Shown: piece after piece, positions 61,253 through 64,000 of the stretch
How the letters are laid out: the number at the start of each line of letters is the position of its first letter
Position numbering within the stretch: the stretch's first letter is position 1
Source of the DNA: Voacanga thouarsii
Lineage: Eukaryota > Streptophyta > Magnoliopsida > Gentianales > Apocynaceae
Reading direction: 5' to 3'
NCBI GenBank assembly: GCA_026120185.1
Contig: JANUWF010001110.1
Span: forward strand, 1,465,001 to 1,529,000
DNA length: 64,000 nt
Notes under the pieces: model-generated
What the model was told of the DNA's origin: nothing
Seen by the model: only the letters and a program-made list of their open reading frames with translations
Database searches by the model: none
Made by a program: the position numbers and the translations under genes

Positions 61253-62927
61253 GCGTGAATAGAGACGTGAGGGAGAGTCTCGTGAGCTAGAGAGAAAAGC
61301 CAGGGAAAAATATTATGGTTTTCTCTATCCCAGAGTCCTGTTTATTGTTAGCCAAAACTATGTCTCCAAATATCTGATAAACATATCCCCCAGGATATCA
61401 TATTTCAAACACCCGGATGTTATCCTGAGAATTAGTTTGGCTTAACCCTAAACTCATCTGAATTTTATCTAGAAGAAACCCTACGGTCCAAGCTATTGGG
61501 CCGAAATCATATTTATTATTTTTCTTGGACCAAAAATGCCCAAAATAATAAACATTAATTATTTTTTTCTGGGCTTATAGAAATAACCCAATAAATAATT
61601 AATGAGCCCAAATGAACCAAAATAATTAAACTTTAATTATTAATTTCTTGTGCTTATATAAATAACCCAATAAATAATTAAGCATTAATTATTTTCCCGT
61701 TAGTTTAAGCCCAGGTTAATTTCCTAATTATTCAAACTGGGCCTAGGCCCTGAATAATTAATTAACCAATTAAATCAGATAATTAATATCTCTCAACTCC
61801 TATTTTTATTTTATTTATTTATTTATTTTATTCCAGTCTAATAATGAACTAGATATCCTGAATAAAATAAAGTAAAATAAAATAAAATAAAATCCTCTTG
61901 AATTGAGATCAATTCCTCAACTCAAAATTAATTAGGACTTACGGACTATTTCGAGGACCAAAAAGATACATCGCCTTAGCTGTTAAAATGACCAAAAAAC
62001 CCCAGCTATAAAAATAGTTGTATTTTGCATTTTAAATATTTCCTAATATTACCATAAGGAAATATTGACCCCAAGGACAATGTTGTATTAGCAAAGTCTC
62101 CGACCTACAGGTGAAATGACTAAAATACCCCTCTACACATCGCCGTATATTTAGAGAGGAAGAAGTGTACTAACACCCCTCTAAATGACATCTATCATCC
62201 TTAGGCTTCTAGTCCAATGATCCACGACTTCCTGGAGTGTTTCCGCTTTTCAAGAGAGCTACCTAAAGCAAACATCCAAGTCATGTTTCCCAAGGCCCTG
62301 AATATTTAGATCATTCGGACAACCACAATGGGCGATTTAGTGTAGAAACTATCTTGTATAAGTCTGTCTTAACTAAATAGTCACACATACCCAACATGCA
62401 AGTATATTAGCCCTACGATAGAACCTCAACTATAGCAAATCAAAGTATATGTTTAAAGCTTCGCCATACCACCAACTCATACTCAAGTCATAGAGTACTA
62501 GTCCACGCTGTAGCGGTAGTAGTCCAGGTTTCTATCATATAGTACTTTTTAGAAACCACTACTACAAGTCCTATCCTACGTATTCGAAATACGCTTATGT
62601 CATGAAGTCAGTGGACTACTTACTGGATAAAGGTAAGCCATTCCCCATTTGGAATTCATAACATAATAACCTAAACATGATGAAATTCCCAGTCTCATCA
62701 ATAGGTTAAGAACAAATGTTTATGTGATAAATAACTAGAGATCCATACCTTTCTATGAAAGACCATCATTCACATGGATTACTTATTTAAACACAATGGG
62801 ACTTTCCAATTGAAAATTGTGCACAAACAAAAAGTAAATTCACAACTAATTTCTGAAAATAAATTTTTTTATTAAAATATTCGATTTTACATCAGAAACC
62901 TAGTCTAAGAGGGCATACAATCCAACA
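60903..62927 (-). repeat. Copia-3 LTR, copy B
   Basis: About 2,025 bp, same orientation and edges as copy A (TGCTTCAGTGG at 60903; minus-strand TGTTGGATTGTATG at 62927). It contains (GA)n at 61215-61250 where copy A has a much shorter run. The five bases left of each copy are both GAGCA. Confidence 0.85.
61215..61250. repeat. (GA)n microsatellite in LTR B
   Basis: About 18 units; the homologous spot in LTR A (about 44627-44641) has about seven. Confidence 0.92.
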
Positions 62928-62949
62928 ATCTCTCACTTGCACTCTAAGA

Positions 62950-63756
62950 CTAGGTAAGTCCATAGGTGCCCACCCCTATGGCGTCTAAGTGTCTGTTGAA
63001 GACTCTCTCAACTAAAGGCTTGGTGAATAGATCTGCTAGATTGTTTTCTGAGGCAATATGTTCCACCACGACTTCCCGTCTCTGGATGAAATCCCGGATT
63101 AGGTGGTACTTCCTCTCGATGTGTTTCCCCTTCTTGTGGTTTCGAGGTTCCTTAGATTGCGATACTGCTCCAGTGTTGTCACAATACATCACAATCGACC
63201 TGTCCATATGTGATACGACTCCAAGTTCTGTAAGGAACTTTCGAAGCCAGACTGCTTCCTTGGATGCCTCCGAAGGTACCACATACTCAGCTTTTATGGT
63301 TGAGTCAACAATACAAGATTGCTTGATACTCCTCCATGAAATTGCTCCTCCAGACAAGGTGAAGACATATCCACTAGTGGATTTTCTCTCATCCTTATCC
63401 GCCTGGAAGTCTGAGTCTGTGTATCCTGTAGGAACCAAATCATCAGCCCTGTAAACCAGCATATAATTTCCCGTTCCCTTGAGGTACTTGAGAATATGCT
63501 TTACAGCTTGCCAATGAACCTCCCCACGGTTTGACTGATATATGCTAACTAAGTCCACGGCAAAGCAGATATCCGGCCTAGTACACAGCATGGCGTATAT
63601 GAGACTTCTCACAGCCGAAGCGTAGGAAATCCTACTCATTCTGTCCTTTTCTTCTTGAGACTTAGGACAGTCCTTTGAAGAAAATGACAACCCATGTCTA
63701 CAAGGGATTAGAGCTCCCTTACATGAGTCCATGCTGTACTTGCATGGTTTCTGCAA
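62950..63756 (-). pseudogene. Copia-3 copy B: RT C-terminus and RNase H
   Basis: A 268-codon open frame reading leftward, covering the RT connection (SMDSCKGALIPC), TRPDICFAVDLV, the RNase H core (YTDSDFQADKDERKSTSGY; MYCDNTGAVSQSKEPRNHKKG; ENNLADLFTKPL), and ending YGLT at 62950. It matches copy A but keeps the 37 bp deleted there. Upstream RT and integrase are missing: at about 63740 the sequence jumps to filler and then protease sequence, so this is a C-terminal remnant, not a working gene. Confidence 0.88.
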
Positions 63757-64000
63757 TTTTCACGAACTCTCTGTAAAAATTTAGTTTGATCTCTCCCACT
63801 GTAAGGGTCCAGACTTATGCTCTATTACCCACTTGTAGCCCATGTTCGCCCTTCTTGAGTCTTCTAATCTTTCTAAACCCCTGCAAAGAGTTACAGATAT
63901 GATCAGTGGCTCCTGAATCAACAATCCAAGTGGAAGTTGACCCTACCATTGATATAGACTCTAGATAGAAAACATTATCTGTGGGATTTTTCTTAGCTTG
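63757..64000 (-). pseudogene. Copia-3 copy B: protease and gag-side remnant after an internal deletion
   Basis: After a short unmatched stretch (about 63740-63790), 63791-64000 aligns with copy A 49186-49391. It contains the protease DSGATDHIC (around 63901-63925) and runs toward the zinc knuckle at the window edge. The intervening ~2.1 kb of integrase and RT present in copy A is absent. The element continues beyond the window. Confidence 0.85.

Noticed and set aside
62966..63454. 162-codon plus-strand frame
   Set aside because: Antisense shadow of the copia RNase H frame on the minus strand, which has clear family motifs.

Overview
This is nuclear DNA from a flowering plant, probably a eudicot; nothing here names the genus. 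It is AT-rich and almost entirely transposon-derived. I recognise Ty1/copia and Ty3/gypsy LTR retrotransposons, a CACTA (En/Spm-type) DNA transposon, and a Mutator-like element (MULE) with a plant-mobile-domain (PMD) gene. No intact host gene is visible. The only host-gene trace is a two-exon short-chain dehydrogenase/reductase pseudogene at 6.3-6.8 kb. I saw no rRNA, tRNA, CRISPR or bacterial-type operon.

Layout. 0.8-3.5 kb: the 3' part of a decayed copia element with its 3' LTR. 3.5-7.0 kb: intergenic DNA with the SDR pseudogene. 7.04-24.56 kb: a decayed copia element (call it Copia-1) flanked by AATTC duplications. Its 5' LTR is split by a 12,063-bp CACTA element at 7163-19225, which has perfect 15-bp terminal inverted repeats and a GAT duplication. 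That CACTA element in turn carries a 3,430-bp gypsy solo LTR (13334-16763, ATTAT duplication) and a ~152-bp tandem satellite (17050-18557). 24.6-30.8 kb: AT-rich DNA holding an old head-to-tail duplication, microsatellites, and a copia solo LTR at 28077-28432 (TCCTC duplication). 30839-36447: a structurally complete but mutated copia of the same family (Copia-2, GATTT duplication). 37.4-44.3 kb: a decayed MULE region on the minus strand, with a mudrA-like transposase, arrays of a GACGCATT-type motif, a long palindrome, and a PMD gene. 44.3-64.0 kb: a minus-strand copia family with ~2.02-kb LTRs (Copia-3), present as two copies. A gag fragment between them lies in the opposite orientation, and an 11,018-bp chromodomain gypsy element (49602-60619, GCATC duplication) sits inside that fragment.

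How it fits together. Exact target-site duplications give two relative orders of insertion: Copia-1, then CACTA, then the gypsy LTR; and Copia-3 gag, then the gypsy element. The gypsy LTR pair (about 1% different by eye) is the youngest insertion. Copia-2 LTRs differ by about 2%. Most inactivating changes that can be compared between copies are C-to-T or G-to-A, as expected for methylated, silenced DNA. The gypsy element lacks recognisable capsid, nucleocapsid and protease active-site coding, yet inserted recently, so it was probably mobilised by proteins from another element. All coordinates below come from reading the sequence; family names rest on protein motifs and termini, not on a database search.
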